Source of the DNA: Enterovirga aerilata
GTDB lineage: Bacteria; Pseudomonadota; Alphaproteobacteria; Rhizobiales; Beijerinckiaceae
Assembly: GCF_013044135.1 (NCBI RefSeq)
Contig: NZ_JABEPP010000006.1
Span: 1-64,000, forward strand
Direction of reading: 5' to 3'
DNA length: 64,000 nt
Position 1 is the first letter of the stretch, and every line of letters starts with the position of its first letter. Below are positions 8,305 to 17,855 of the stretch, piece after piece. A program made the position numbers and the translations under genes. The notes beneath the pieces are model-generated. The model ran no database searches. It was not told the DNA's origin and saw nothing but the letters and a program-made list of their open reading frames with translations.

Positions 8305-8958
8305 ATGATCCAGCTCTCCAACGTCTATAAATACTACAAGACCGAAGCGCACCGGAAGGTGATCCTGGACCACGTGTCCACCGTCTTCGAGCAGGGTTGG
8401 TCTTACGGGCTTCTCGGAGTGAACGGTGCGGGCAAGTCGACGACCATGCGGCTCATCGCCGGGACGGAGCTGCCGAATTCTGGCAAGGTCCGCCGTTCGA
8501 CACGCGTGTCCTGGCCGCTGGGCTTTTCGGGCGGGTTCGATCCCCTGATGAGCGGGCGCGAGAACGTGCATTTCGTAGCCCGGATCTACGGTGAGGACCC
8601 ACGCAAGGTCTCGCGCTTCGTCGAGGACTTCGCCGAAATCGGCGACTACATCAACGAGCCGGTGAAGACCTACTCCTCGGGTATGATGGCGCGGCTCGCA
8701 TTTGGGCTCTCTATGGCCATCGAGTTCGAATGCTACCTGATCGACGAGGTGACCGCCGTAGGTGACGCGCGGTTTCAGGCCCGTTGCGAGGAGGTGTTCC
8801 GCCGACGGCGCGAGAACACCGACCTGATCGTCATCTCGCACTCGATGGCGACCATCAAGTCCTTCTGCAGCCGCGGCGCTGTGCTCGTTGACGGTCGTTT
8901 GATGATGTTCCAGGACGTCGACCAGGCGATCGAGATGTACAATCGGCTGAATCGATAG
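8305..8958 (+). CDS. kpsT: capsule polysaccharide ABC transporter ATP-binding protein, KpsT-like
   Basis: A 217-residue ATPase that powers export of capsular polysaccharide, with the KpsM-like permease at 13651 as expected partner. Walker A is GVNGAGKSTTMR, the signature loop is YSSGMMARLAFGLS, Walker B is YLIDEVTAVGD, and the switch His lies in VISHSMATIKSF. The start MIQLSNVYKYYKTEAHRKVI and the length match KpsT/BexA/CtrD, which are about 215-225 residues. The frame is open upstream to 8167, but ATG 8305 gives the family N-terminus. There is no separate substrate-recognition C-terminal domain, so this is the capsule type and not the Wzt O-antigen type. Unlike the usual kpsMT pair, the permease gene is 4.7 kb away. 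Confidence 0.9.
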   Translation: MIQLSNVYKYYKTEAHRKVILDHVSTVFEQGWSYGLLGVNGAGKSTTMRLIAGTELPNSGKVRRSTRVSWPLGFSGGFDPLMSGRENVHFVARIYGEDPRKVSRFVEDFAEIGDYINEPVKTYSSGMMARLAFGLSMAIEFECYLIDEVTAVGDARFQARCEEVFRRRRENTDLIVISHSMATIKSFCSRGAVLVDGRLMMFQDVDQAIEMYNRLNR

Positions 8959-9016
8959 TGTCCGACCTGACTGCCATATTCGGGCGCCTGGCTGGCCGCC
9001 CCGGAGGGGCCGGCTC

Positions 9017-10279
9017 ATGAGCGTCGAGCCGATCACCTCGCCGGTCCGCGTCCCGGCCGCGCAGCGCGCCCAGAAGGTCTCCGAATCCCTATCGGAGGCG
9101 GCGCGCCGCCTGCGCTTCGCGACGGGCGGGCGCAGCCCCGTGCCGACCACCCATCGGGCGCGCCGGAATCGGCAGATCGCGCGCCTGGTGACCTGGCTGG
9201 GCTTCCTCGCCTTTGTCGCGGTACCCACGCTTGCGTCGACGCTCTATTTCGGCCTGATCGCGTCCGATCAGTATGTCGCAGAGGCGCGGTTTGCGGTCCG
9301 CAGCGGTGCGATGGCGGGCCTCGACGCGCTCTCCTCCCTCACCGGCATCCCGTCGATCCAGGTGATCCAGGACACCCAGGTCGTCACGAACTACATCGAG
9401 AGCCGTGCGCTGGTGGAGTTGCTGGCCGAGAAGGCCGACCTGAGGGGACGCTATAGTGTGCCGGAGGCGGATTTCTACGCGCGCCTGAACCCGGACAAGC
9501 CGATCGAGCGGATCGTCAAGTATTGGAATTCGATGAGCCATGTGGCGATCGAGATGCCGGGCGGCATCGTTGTCCTGACGGTCCGCGCCTTCCGTCCCGA
9601 CGACGCGGTCGCACTCGCGAATGCTGTCGTCGACGCAAGCGAGCAACTCGTGAACGACATGAACGACCGGGCAAGGCGCGACGCCGTCGCGGATGCCGAG
9701 AGGGAACTGCAGCTTGCGGCGGGGCGTCTCTCGCAGGCGCGCGCGGCGCTGGAAGTCGCGCGAAACCAGGAAGGCATAATCGACGCACCGACCGAGGCGA
9801 AGAAGACGGATGCGCTGATCTCGGCTTTGAGGGCGCAGCAGCTTGAGTTCGAGCAGCAATATGCCGTCGCGCGCAAATCGGTGAGCGACGACGCGCCGCA
9901 GATGAGGAACCTACGCGCACGGATCGACGCGACCGCGCGGCAGGTGGAGAAACTGCAGGCCGAGCTGACGACCCGCCCGAGAGGCGATACCGCGGGCCCC
10001 GTGCTTACGAGCTCGATGACGCGGCTCTCGGCCCTCGAGCTTGAACGTCAGATCGCGCAGACGCAATACACGAATGCAGCGGCCGCCCTCGAGCGGGCGC
10101 GGCTGGCGAGCCTGTCGAAGCAGATCTACCTCACCTCCTTCGTCCGGCCCGCGGCTGCCGAGGAGGCGCGCTATCCGCGGCGGGCACTGAACATCTCGGT
10201 GACCCTCGGGGCGGGGCTCCTCGCATGGGTTTCGTTCCTCGGACTGGCGAATGTCGCTCGTGCCCGGATCGGGCGATAG
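9017..10279 (+). CDS. capsule polysaccharide export inner-membrane protein, KpsE/CtrB/BexC-like (copy 2)
   Basis: A 420-residue second KpsE-like protein. It has a cytosolic N-terminus rich in Arg (about residues 1-55), a first membrane segment around LGFLAFVAVPTLASTLYFGL, the family hallmark SDQYVAEARFAVRSG, then a long periplasmic helical coiled coil and a last membrane segment near residue 395-413. ATG 9017 is preceded by GGAGGGG at good spacing. It follows kpsT by 58 bases. Shared blocks with copy 1 (SDQ.VAEARF, PEADFYARL, VRAFRPDDAV, LVND, YP.R near the end) show that the two are paralogues with well-diverged coiled coils. Each might serve a different export complex, or the two could form a mixed ring. 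Confidence 0.87.
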   Translation: MSVEPITSPVRVPAAQRAQKVSESLSEAARRLRFATGGRSPVPTTHRARRNRQIARLVTWLGFLAFVAVPTLASTLYFGLIASDQYVAEARFAVRSGAMAGLDALSSLTGIPSIQVIQDTQVVTNYIESRALVELLAEKADLRGRYSVPEADFYARLNPDKPIERIVKYWNSMSHVAIEMPGGIVVLTVRAFRPDDAVALANAVVDASEQLVNDMNDRARRDAVADAERELQLAAGRLSQARAALEVARNQEGIIDAPTEAKKTDALISALRAQQLEFEQQYAVARKSVSDDAPQMRNLRARIDATARQVEKLQAELTTRPRGDTAGPVLTSSMTRLSALELERQIAQTQYTNAAAALERARLASLSKQIYLTSFVRPAAAEEARYPRRALNISVTLGAGLLAWVSFLGLANVARARIGR

Positions 10280-10431
10280 ACCCCGCCGTTCAATTCGACA
10301 TGGTCCAGCTTCTCCGACGAAGCAGTTGAAAAGTCCTGGATCGCATTCCCGGCTTGCGATTCGCCCGCCGGACGTGCTCTAGCCTCCGGCCTTGCGCTGG
10401 GCTCGGCTTCGGGCCGGAGATGTTGGGCACG

Positions 10432-11310
10432 ATGGTTGAAAAAGGTATCATCCTGGCGGGCGGGCAAGGGACGCGCCTCTATCCCACCACCCGTGCCGTC
10501 TCGAAGCAGCTTTTGCCCATCTTCGACAAGCCGCTCATCTATTACCCGCTCACCACCCTGATGCTGGCCGGGATTCGGGACGTCCTGGTGATCTCGACCC
10601 CTGCGCACCTGCCGCTCTTCGAGGAACTGCTCGGCTCCGGTTCGCAGTGGGGGCTGAACATTTCCTATGCGCCCCAGCCGGAGCCGCGGGGCCTCGCCGA
10701 GGCTTTCCTTATCGGAGAGCGCTTCGTGAGTGGCCATTCCTGCGCGCTGGCGCTCGGGGACAATGTGTTCCACGGTGCCGGCCTGACGGCGCAACTCGTA
10801 CGCGCCGCATCGCTCGAAAGCGGCGCGGTCATCTTCGCCTATCCGGTTGCGGATGCCCGAGCTTTCGGGGTCGTCGAGGTCGACAGGACGGGGAAGGCGC
10901 TCTCCATCGAGGAAAAGCCGGCCGAGCCGAAGAGCGATCTGGCCGTGACGGGGCTCTATTTCTACGATTCCGATGTGGTCGAGGTTGCGCGGGATGTGCG
11001 GCCCTCGGCACGAGGAGAGCTCGAGATCACCTCGGTCAATGCGCATTACCTGGAGCGGGGGAAGCTGACGGTCGAGATTCTTCCGCGCGGTACAGCATGG
11101 CTCGACACGGGAACGGTCGAGGCCATGCACGAGGCCTCGGCCTTCGTGCGCGCGGTCGAGCATCGTCAGGGCTTCAAGATCGCCTGCCCGGAGGAGGTGG
11201 CCTGGCGACAGGGCTTCATCTCGACCGATGAGCTTCTTGCGATCGCCGGCACCCTGCGGAACGAGTACGGCGCCTATCTAAGGCGCATTGTGGCATCGCC
11301 GCGTCACTGA
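10432..11310 (+). CDS. rmlA: glucose-1-phosphate thymidylyltransferase
   Basis: A 292-residue enzyme making dTDP-glucose from glucose-1-phosphate and dTTP, the first step of dTDP-rhamnose synthesis. The nucleotide-binding signature [32 protein letters not shown], the [10 protein letters not shown] region, IEEKP and TGLYFYD are all in place. ATG 10432 gives the family N-terminus; an in-frame ATG four codons earlier (10420) is possible, and a GGAG lies at 10416-10419. It is followed by rmlC and rmlB at 12 and 16 bases, so the three form one unit; rmlD is missing from the window. Confidence 0.93.
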   Translation: MVEKGIILAGGQGTRLYPTTRAVSKQLLPIFDKPLIYYPLTTLMLAGIRDVLVISTPAHLPLFEELLGSGSQWGLNISYAPQPEPRGLAEAFLIGERFVSGHSCALALGDNVFHGAGLTAQLVRAASLESGAVIFAYPVADARAFGVVEVDRTGKALSIEEKPAEPKSDLAVTGLYFYDSDVVEVARDVRPSARGELEITSVNAHYLERGKLTVEILPRGTAWLDTGTVEAMHEASAFVRAVEHRQGFKIACPEEVAWRQGFISTDELLAIAGTLRNEYGAYLRRIVASPRH

Positions 11311-11322
11311 TCGGATCTGGTT

Positions 11323-11883
11323 ATGGCTACCGTGCAACTCGTGAAGCCGCGCCGCTTCGGCGACGCCCGCGGTTGGTTCTCGGAAACCTATAGCCGACGC
11401 GCCTATGAAGCTCTTGGGATCGGGCCGGAATTCGTCCAGGACAACCACTCCATGTCGGCGGCTATCGGCACGCTGCGGGGGTTGCACTTCCAGGTCCCGC
11501 CGCACGGGCAGGGCAAGCTGGTGCGCTGCACGGCCGGCGCCATCATGGATTACGCACTCGACATACGCCACGGATCGCCCACTTACGGACGGTGGCTCTC
11601 GGCGGAGCTGACGGCCGAGAACGGCTACCAGCTCTGGGTCCCGGTCGGGTTCGCGCATGCCTTCGTGACGCTGGCTCCGAACACCGAAGTCATCTACAAG
11701 GTAACCGACTACTACGCGCCCGAATGCGATAGCGGCGTCCGCTGGGATAGCGTCGGAATCGAGTGGCCGCTCCCCTTGGGTGGACCGGTTCTGTCGGACA
11801 AGGACCGCGCGCTGCCCACCCTGGCCGAGCTCGAGAGTCCTTTTCCTTATGACGGCGAGCCCCTACCGGAACGTCTGGCGTGA
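11323..11883 (+). CDS. rmlC: dTDP-4-dehydrorhamnose 3,5-epimerase
   Basis: A 186-residue cupin-fold epimerase acting on dTDP-4-keto-6-deoxyglucose. The N-terminal [37 protein letters not shown] with the catalytic His, the D/H pair region [17 protein letters not shown], and the [12 protein letters not shown] strand are conserved. The length is normal. The epimerised product needs an RmlD reductase to become dTDP-L-rhamnose; none is encoded nearby, so either rmlD lies elsewhere or a different deoxysugar is made. Confidence 0.93.
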   Translation: MATVQLVKPRRFGDARGWFSETYSRRAYEALGIGPEFVQDNHSMSAAIGTLRGLHFQVPPHGQGKLVRCTAGAIMDYALDIRHGSPTYGRWLSAELTAENGYQLWVPVGFAHAFVTLAPNTEVIYKVTDYYAPECDSGVRWDSVGIEWPLPLGGPVLSDKDRALPTLAELESPFPYDGEPLPERLA

Positions 11884-11899
11884 CAACCGGAGCCTTTCG

Positions 11900-13003
11900 G
11901 TGACCAAACGCGTTCTCGTGACGGGCGGGGCCGGCTTCATCGGGTCGGCGGTCGTGCGCCATCTTATCGCGGAAAGCGACTACGAGGTCCTGACGCTCGA
12001 CAAGCTGACCTATGCCGGGACGCTCACCTCGCTCGGGCCGGTGAGCGAAGATCCGCGGCATGCCTTCCTCCAGGCCGACATCTGCGATGCGGAGGCGGTT
12101 GCCGGTGCGTTCGCGCGTTTCGATCCCGACATCGTCCTCCATCTCGCGGCCGAGAGCCACGTCGACCGCTCGATCGACGGGCCGGCCGTTTTCGTCGAGA
12201 CGAACGTCGTCGGCACGTTCCGCATGCTGGCCGAGGCGACCCGGCATTGGCAGGGCCTCGCTCCAGGCCGGAAGGAACGCTTCCGGTTCCATCACATCTC
12301 GACGGACGAGGTGTTCGGCTCGCTTGGGCCGGACGGCTTCTTCGTCGAGGAGACCCCCTACGATCCGCGCTCGCCCTATTCGGCCTCGAAGGCCGGGTCG
12401 GACCATCTCGTGCGTGCCTGGCATCACACCTATGGCTTGCCGACGCTGGTCACGAACTGCTCCAACAATTACGGGCCGTATCACTTCCCGGAGAAGCTGA
12501 TCCCGCTCATGATCGTGAAGGCCCTCGCGGGTGAGCCGCTTCCGGTCTACGGACGGGGCGAGAATGTCCGCGACTGGCTGTTCGTCGAGGATCACGCCCG
12601 TGCGCTGCGCCGGGTCTTCGAGGCCGGAACGCCTGGCGAGACCTACAATATCGGCGGAAACTCGGAGCGGCGGAACATAGAGGTGGTCCAGGAGGTCTGC
12701 CGCCTCCTCGACACCATGCGCCCGCGCCCCGATGGCCGCTCCTATGCCGAGCAGATCGCCTTTGTGGCCGATCGCCCTGGCCACGACCAGCGCTATGCCA
12801 TCGACGCCTCGAAGATCAGGCGCGAGCTCGGCTGGTTCCCCCTTGAGACCTTCGAAAGCGGCCTCGAGAAGACCGTCCGCTGGTATCTGGAGAACGAGGC
12901 GTGGTGGCGTGCCATCCAGACAGGTCAATACCGCGGCGAGCGGCTGGGGCTGAGGTCGGGTGAGCATCACATGTGTACGGCTCGAACGGACGTGCGGCCT
13001 TGA
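11900..13003 (+). CDS. rmlB: dTDP-glucose 4,6-dehydratase
   Basis: A 367-residue short-chain-type NAD-dependent dehydratase converting dTDP-glucose to dTDP-4-keto-6-deoxyglucose. The N-terminal [20 protein letters not shown] is the NAD loop. [11 protein letters not shown] and the catalytic [15 protein letters not shown] (YxxxK) are present, as is [15 protein letters not shown]. The start is GTG 11900, with GGAG seven bases upstream, since this places the glycine-rich loop at the N-terminus as in the family. The normal C-terminal end is near GERLGL; about 18 extra residues follow before the stop, possibly because the original 3' end was altered where the IS3 remnant begins. Confidence 0.93.
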   Translation: MTKRVLVTGGAGFIGSAVVRHLIAESDYEVLTLDKLTYAGTLTSLGPVSEDPRHAFLQADICDAEAVAGAFARFDPDIVLHLAAESHVDRSIDGPAVFVETNVVGTFRMLAEATRHWQGLAPGRKERFRFHHISTDEVFGSLGPDGFFVEETPYDPRSPYSASKAGSDHLVRAWHHTYGLPTLVTNCSNNYGPYHFPEKLIPLMIVKALAGEPLPVYGRGENVRDWLFVEDHARALRRVFEAGTPGETYNIGGNSERRNIEVVQEVCRLLDTMRPRPDGRSYAEQIAFVADRPGHDQRYAIDASKIRRELGWFPLETFESGLEKTVRWYLENEAWWRAIQTGQYRGERLGLRSGEHHMCTARTDVRP

Positions 13004-13104
13004 GAGGAAAGATGACGCGCTCGGGTGTCTGCCCCTGAGAAGTGGTCCTCCCTGAGGTATGGCTTCGAGCCATGTTGGTCCTGCCCCTGTTTGTGGTCCA
13101 GGGT

Positions 13105-13510
13105 CTATGCAAGTCGCCGGACTTCGATAGCTTGGTTGGCGAAGGCGCTCGGGGTCAACGCCGCCGAGGCCCGTGAGAGATCGGTTTCCGTTGTAGTCGG
13201 TCCTCCATTCCTCAAACCGATCGCGGGCATCGGCCATCGACAGGAACCATGACGCATTGAGGCATTCCGCCCGAAGACAGCTGTTGAAGGCCTCGATATA
13301 GGCATTGTCCGTGGGCTTTCCCGGCCGGGAGAAGTCGATCTCGACACCGTTTAGGTACGCCGGCCGCGCTCCTTGGAGAGCCGATCGAGGATCTCGGTGA
13401 CCTGGTAGGCGCGGAAGTTCACTCTTGGGACGAGCGCAAGCGCCTCTCGCATGTGGCAGTCCACGATCGTCAGGATCCGGAAGGGACGTCCGTCGAACAG
13501 CCGATCGAAT
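13105..13510 (-). pseudogene. decayed IS3-family transposase (OrfB) remnant
   Basis: Translation in shifting leftward frames gives recognisable pieces of the IS3 OrfB integrase core: DGRPFRILTIVDCHMREALA, then AYQVTEILDRLSKER, then VEIDFSRPGKPTDNAYIEAF followed by NSCLRAECLNASWFLSMADA and FEEWRTDYN, and finally ALTPSAFANQAIEVRRLA. The part between the first Asp region and the second catalytic block (the VVDNGPEF-like segment) is deleted, and at least one more frameshift separates the DYN and TPSAF blocks. The element is dead. It lies between rmlB and kpsM and probably separated the permease from the other export genes. Confidence 0.8.
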
Positions 13511-13650
13511 GCTCTAGGCTGGATGAGATTGGAAGTGTGGCGCCCGTCGTTCTGGGGAATGGCCGCGGGTGATGGAAGCAGAGCGTCGGCATCCTGGTCG
13601 CCCCAACAACGCCGTAATCGCTATATCTGAAGAGTGGGGAGGCTCCTTTC

Positions 13651-14454
13651 TTGTTCTTATTTCCTTCTTCAGCCACTTCATTCCGAGGGCCGTTCGTAGC
13701 GCAGGCTCGCGTTATCAAGGCGCTTATATTGCGCGATATTCGGACCCGCTTTTTCGGGCACGGACTGGGCTATCTCATAGCGATCGCCTGGCCTCTTGCT
13801 CACATCGTAGTTCTGATCGGAATTTGGAGCTTCATGGGGCGCGCAACTCCCTACGGCTCGAGTTTGGCCCTCTGGTTCGCTACCGGCCTCGTTCCTGTGA
13901 TGTCGTTCATTTACGCGTCCCGTTGGATTATGCTTTCGGTGGTGGTCAATAAATCGCTTATGGCATTCCCCGCTGTGAAACTGGTCGATATCCTTGTGGC
14001 ACGTGCAATTCTGGAGTCAGGTGCAGCGTGTTGCATGGCGCTAGCGCTCTTCGGGTTGTTTTTTGCCTTTGGAATTGATCCATTTCCAGCATCCGCCGTG
14101 GATGCAATGAAAGCTGTTGGTGCAGGTATACTGCTTGGCATTGGTTTTGGTTTTATCAATGGCGTAATCGCTGCGATCTACCAGTTATGGGTTACGGTCT
14201 ATACTCTTGCGACGATCGTCCTATATATCTTGTCAGGCGTCTTATTCGTACCGGATCATATGCCAGAAGCCGCGAGAGAGGCTCTCTCGTGGAATCCTCT
14301 TGTGCACGCTGTAGAATGGATGAGACTCGCGTATTACGGAGCGTATAGCAGCAGGACATTCGACCCAATTTACCTGATAAGTTGGGGGTTGGTGACTATA
14401 TTTATTGCTCTTTTGGTTGCCAGATTTGGGCGTCGTTTTGTGAGCAATGCCTGA
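13651..14454 (+). CDS. kpsM: capsule polysaccharide ABC transporter permease, KpsM-like
   Basis: A 267-residue inner-membrane permease (ABC-2 type) for capsule export, partner of the KpsT-like ATPase. After a short N-terminus comes VIKALILRDIRTRFFGHGLG, the amphipathic helix typical of KpsM/BexB/CtrC, then six hydrophobic segments and the family region SWNPLVHAVEWMRLAYYG near the C-terminus. I use TTG 13651, which has GGGGAGG about eight bases upstream; the first 15 residues (MFLFPSSATSF...) look unlike the family and may come from the IS junction. The gene is clearly richer in A/T than its surroundings (runs such as 13921-14160 are near 50% GC), a sign of separate acquisition. It stands alone, 650 bases past rmlB. 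Confidence 0.88.
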   Translation: MFLFPSSATSFRGPFVAQARVIKALILRDIRTRFFGHGLGYLIAIAWPLAHIVVLIGIWSFMGRATPYGSSLALWFATGLVPVMSFIYASRWIMLSVVVNKSLMAFPAVKLVDILVARAILESGAACCMALALFGLFFAFGIDPFPASAVDAMKAVGAGILLGIGFGFINGVIAAIYQLWVTVYTLATIVLYILSGVLFVPDHMPEAAREALSWNPLVHAVEWMRLAYYGAYSSRTFDPIYLISWGLVTIFIALLVARFGRRFVSNA

Positions 14455-14736
14455 AATATTCTAGTGGTTTCGACTGTGTCGGGCGCTGCGCGAACCTGGA
14501 GCGTTCAGGGTCGGAGTCGTGGCGACATCGCCAAGAGGCCCGCCGAAGGTGGTCAGCTCCGTGACCTCGAGCGGGTCGCCGCCCGACTTGCGAGCACCGG
14601 AGAGCGCTCCCTGGTGCATTCTCGGCTGCGCGGGTTTTCCCCTCGGGAGGGCGTTGAGGGTTGGAGCCGGGAAGCGGCGCCATTATGGTGCCGGCATGGG
14701 CCTGAGCTCATCCGTCTCGGCCCTGGGAGTTCATGA

Positions 14737-15438
14737 ATGAAGAAGGTCTATCCTGACGCCCACGCGGCGCTTGCGGGCGTGATCAGCGACGGCATGACGA
14801 TTATGGCCGGAGGCTTCGGTCTGTGCGGCATTCCCGACCTCCTGATCGAGGCCATCCGCGATTCCGGCGCGAAGAACCTGACGATCGTCTCCAACAATGC
14901 CGGGATCGACGGCGTCGGGCTCGGGGTGCTCCTCGAGACCAGACAGGTCAAGAAGATGATCTCGTCCTATGTCGGCGAGAACAAGACCTTCGCGCAGCAA
15001 TATCTGGCGGGCGAGCTGGAGATCGAGTTCAACCCGCAGGGCACCCTGGCCGAGCGTATCCGCGCGGGCGGCGCCGGCATCCCGGCCTTCTACACCAAGA
15101 CCGGCTACGGCACCCTGATCGCGGAAGGCAAGGAGACCCGCGAGTTCGACGGCGAGATGTACGTCATGGAGCGCGGCCTCTTCGCCGACCTCGCGGTCGT
15201 CCACGCCTGGAAGGGCGACACGGAAGGCAATCTCGTCTACCGGAAGACGGCGCGGAACTTCAATCCGATGATGGCGACCGCCGCCAGGGTCACGGTCGCC
15301 CAGGTCGAGCACCTCGTCCAGCCCGGCGAGATCGATCCCGACCACATCATCACGCCCGGCATTTTCGTGAGCCGCATCGTGCACGCTCCCAATGCCGCCA
15401 AGCGCATCGAGCAGCGCACGGTCCGCAAGGCCGCCTGA
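14737..15438 (+). CDS. scoA: 3-oxoacid CoA-transferase subunit A
   Basis: A 233-residue alpha subunit of a family I CoA-transferase, most like succinyl-CoA:3-ketoacid CoA-transferase, which activates acetoacetate with CoA from succinyl-CoA. The family CoA-binding signature GGFGLCGIPDLLIEAI is near residue 25; SSYVGENKTFAQQYLAGELE and GAGIPAFYTKTGYGT follow the usual layout. ATG 14737 has GGGAG at good spacing. The beta subunit follows after 15 bases. PcaI/PcaJ (3-oxoadipate) is the main alternative; the sequence signature of ScoA fits slightly better. Confidence 0.88.
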   Translation: MKKVYPDAHAALAGVISDGMTIMAGGFGLCGIPDLLIEAIRDSGAKNLTIVSNNAGIDGVGLGVLLETRQVKKMISSYVGENKTFAQQYLAGELEIEFNPQGTLAERIRAGGAGIPAFYTKTGYGTLIAEGKETREFDGEMYVMERGLFADLAVVHAWKGDTEGNLVYRKTARNFNPMMATAARVTVAQVEHLVQPGEIDPDHIITPGIFVSRIVHAPNAAKRIEQRTVRKAA

Positions 15439-15453
15439 GGAGGACAGAGCAAC

Positions 15454-16134
15454 ATGGCTTGGACACGCGACCAGATGGCCCAGCGCGCCGCCCAGGAGCT
15501 GCGCGACGGCTACTACGTCAATCTCGGGATCGGCATCCCGACGCTCGTCTCGAACTACATCCCGGAGGGGATGACCGTTCAGCTCCAGAGCGAGAACGGC
15601 ATGCTCGGGATGGGGCCGTTTCCGCTCGAGGGCGAGGAGGATCCGGACCTCATCAACGCCGGCAAGCAGACCATCACGGAGCTCCCGACCACGAGCTATT
15701 TCTCCTCGGCCGATTCCTTCGCGATGATCCGCGGCGGGCATATCAACCTGTCCATCCTCGGCGCGATGCAGGTCGCCGAGAACGGCGACCTCGCCAACTG
15801 GATGATCCCCGGCAAGATGGTGAAGGGCATGGGAGGCGCCATGGACCTCGTCGCCGGGGTCAAGAAGGTCGTCGTCGTGATGGAGCATTCGGCGAAGGGC
15901 AAGGACGGCTCGATGGAGCCGAAGCTGCTCCACCGCTGCACCCTGCCGCTCACCGGCACGCGTGTCGTCGACATGGTGATCACCGATCTCGGCGTGTTCA
16001 CGATCGACAAGCACGGAAACGGCGGCATGAAGCTCGTCGAACTCGCGCCGGGCGTCACCGTCGAGGACGTCAAGGCGCAGACGGAGGCAAGCTTCACCGT
16101 CGCGCTCGGCGAGGCCGCTCAGAAAGCCGCCTGA
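15454..16134 (+). CDS. scoB: 3-oxoacid CoA-transferase subunit B
   Basis: A 226-residue beta subunit with the catalytic glutamate in the [12 protein letters not shown] motif (residues about 50-62), which forms the glutamyl-CoA intermediate. [18 protein letters not shown] at residues 23-40 and the glycine-rich [18 protein letters not shown] segment are typical. AGGAGG lies just upstream of ATG 15454. The 3' end overlaps the convergent fbpB gene by 16 bases, so the two transcripts share their ends and no terminator is visible between them. Confidence 0.9.
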   Translation: MAWTRDQMAQRAAQELRDGYYVNLGIGIPTLVSNYIPEGMTVQLQSENGMLGMGPFPLEGEEDPDLINAGKQTITELPTTSYFSSADSFAMIRGGHINLSILGAMQVAENGDLANWMIPGKMVKGMGGAMDLVAGVKKVVVVMEHSAKGKDGSMEPKLLHRCTLPLTGTRVVDMVITDLGVFTIDKHGNGGMKLVELAPGVTVEDVKAQTEASFTVALGEAAQKAA

Positions 16135-17855
16135 TCGGGCAGGGGCGCGCGGGCTCCACCCCGCGGGGTCCGCTCCATAGCCTGCGTGAGCCAGGCGATC
16201 GGGCCGAGCCCCGCCAGCACGATGACGAGGGCGGCGAGCGCGCCGTCCTCGAAGGAGCCCCTCGATGCGGCCCCGTAGACGACGGTTGCGAGCGTTTCGA
16301 GGTTCAGCGGCCGCAGCAGGAGTGTCGCAGGCAGCTCCTTGATGCAGTCCACGAAGACGAGCAGCGCCGCGCCGCCCAGGGCGGGCCGCAGGAGCGGCAG
16401 TTGCACGTGCCAGGCGAGCGCCGCCGGCCGGGCGCCGAGCACGCGCGCCACCTGGTCGATCTCCGGCGGGGTCTGGGCGAGCTGCGCGGAGAGAGCCACG
16501 ATCCCGACCCGCATGAAGCGGATCACGTAGGCGATCACGAGCGTCGCGCCCGAGCCCATGAGGATCAGCCTGGCCTTCTCGCCGGTCGCGAGTTCCCAGG
16601 CCCGGCTCAGGGCCGTGTCGAGCCCGACGAGCGGCCCGAACAGGCCGAGGACCAGGATCGTGCCGGGGACGGCGTAGCCGAGTCCTGCCACGAACCCGAT
16701 CCGGCGTGCGAGCCGGGTCGGACGGATCCGCGCCGCCAGCACGATCGCGATCGACCAGAGGATTACCACGGCCGTCGCTGCGAGCGCCAGGAACACGGTC
16801 GTCCAGAGATGGCCGATCAGGGCGGGCCCGGCGGCCTCGAGGAGCTCGCGCCGGACCACCTCCAGCGCCAGGAACCCGGCCGGCACGACGAAGCCGATTA
16901 TCACGGGCAGGGCGCAGAGGAGGAGGGCGATGCCGGCGCGTATCCCGCGAAGCTCGACCGGCTCGCCCCGGGCGGTCGTGTTCGCGGAGCCGTGATACTG
17001 GCTCCGGTCGCGCTGAAGCTCCTCGACGACGAGGAGGAGGGCCACGACGAGGAGCGCGATCGAGGCGATCTGCGCCGCCCCCGCGAGATCGCTCTGGTTC
17101 AGCCACGCCGTATAGGCCGAGACCGTGAGGGTCCTGACGCCCAGATACTCCGTCGCCCCGATGTCGTTCAGGCTCTCCAGCAGGACAAGCGTCGCGCCGA
17201 CCGCGATGGCCGGGCGGGCGAGCGGAAGCGCCACGCGCAGGAACAGATGGACCGGGCGGCTGCCCAGGGTGCGTGCGGCCGCCATGATCGAAGGGTCCCG
17301 GGCGAGAAAGGCGGCCCGCGCCGCGACGAAGACGTAGGGGAAGAGGACGAAGGCGAAGAGGACGATGCAGGCCGGAAGGGACCGCACCTCGGGGAACCAG
17401 GCATCGGCGATCCCGCGGCCGAACGCATTGCGCAGCCCGGACCGCACCGGGCCGGCCGCATCGAGAATCTCCACATAGACGAGCGCCGTGACATAGGTCG
17501 GCACGGCGAGCGGCAGCGGCAGCAGCCAGGCGAGCACCCGCGAGCCCGGAAACCGGAAGGCCGTCACGAGCCAGGCGGCGCCCGAGCCGATTGCCGTCGC
17601 CAGGATGCCGACTCCGCCAAGGAGAAGCGCCGTCTCCGCAAGGGCGACCGGCAGGACGGTGGCGGCGAGCCGCGAGAGCGCGCCCGCCCCGCCGAGCAGG
17701 GCCGTGATCGCCAGCGAAAACAGCGGAGCCGCAACGAGCGCGGCTCCGAGGAGCGGCAGCGCGAGGATCAGCGGGGGGCGAGCGCTGCGGCGCGGCAGCC
17801 AGCGCCGCCCAGGCTCGTCGGCAAGCCGCCCCGGAACGGCCTCGGCGACGATCAG
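16119..17855 (-). CDS. fbpB: ferric iron ABC transporter permease, FbpB/SfuB-like
   Basis: An inner-membrane permease of about 578 residues made of two tandem six-helix binding-protein-dependent transport domains, as in FbpB/SfuB. The two EAA loops are visible ([20 protein letters not shown] in the first half, [20 protein letters not shown] in the second). No ATG, GTG or TTG exists in frame between the upstream stop (17895-17897) and GTG 17567, and starting at that GTG would remove the first membrane helices ([20 protein letters not shown] and the following EAA-independent segment). The only candidate that keeps them is CTG 17855, which overlaps the fbpA stop as CTGA, the usual coupling arrangement. 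I annotate that start as inference. No ATPase gene (fbpC) follows; the next gene is convergent scoB. Confidence 0.82.
   Translation of the reverse strand: MIVAEAVPGRLADEPGRRWLPRRSARPPLILALPLLGAALVAAPLFSLAITALLGGAGALSRLAATVLPVALAETALLLGGVGILATAIGSGAAWLVTAFRFPGSRVLAWLLPLPLAVPTYVTALVYVEILDAAGPVRSGLRNAFGRGIADAWFPEVRSLPACIVLFAFVLFPYVFVAARAAFLARDPSIMAAARTLGSRPVHLFLRVALPLARPAIAVGATLVLLESLNDIGATEYLGVRTLTVSAYTAWLNQSDLAGAAQIASIALLVVALLLVVEELQRDRSQYHGSANTTARGEPVELRGIRAGIALLLCALPVIIGFVVPAGFLALEVVRRELLEAAGPALIGHLWTTVFLALAATAVVILWSIAIVLAARIRPTRLARRIGFVAGLGYAVPGTILVLGLFGPLVGLDTALSRAWELATGEKARLILMGSGATLVIAYVIRFMRVGIVALSAQLAQTPPEIDQVARVLGARPAALAWHVQLPLLRPALGGAALLVFVDCIKELPATLLLRPLNLETLATVVYGAASRGSFEDGALAALVIVLAGLGPIAWLTQAMERTPRGGARAPLPDQAAF

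Noticed and set aside
14455-14736. Open frames of 60-93 codons between kpsM and scoA.
   Set aside because: No recognisable product and no good ribosome binding site; GC-biased shadow frames or unidentifiable debris.
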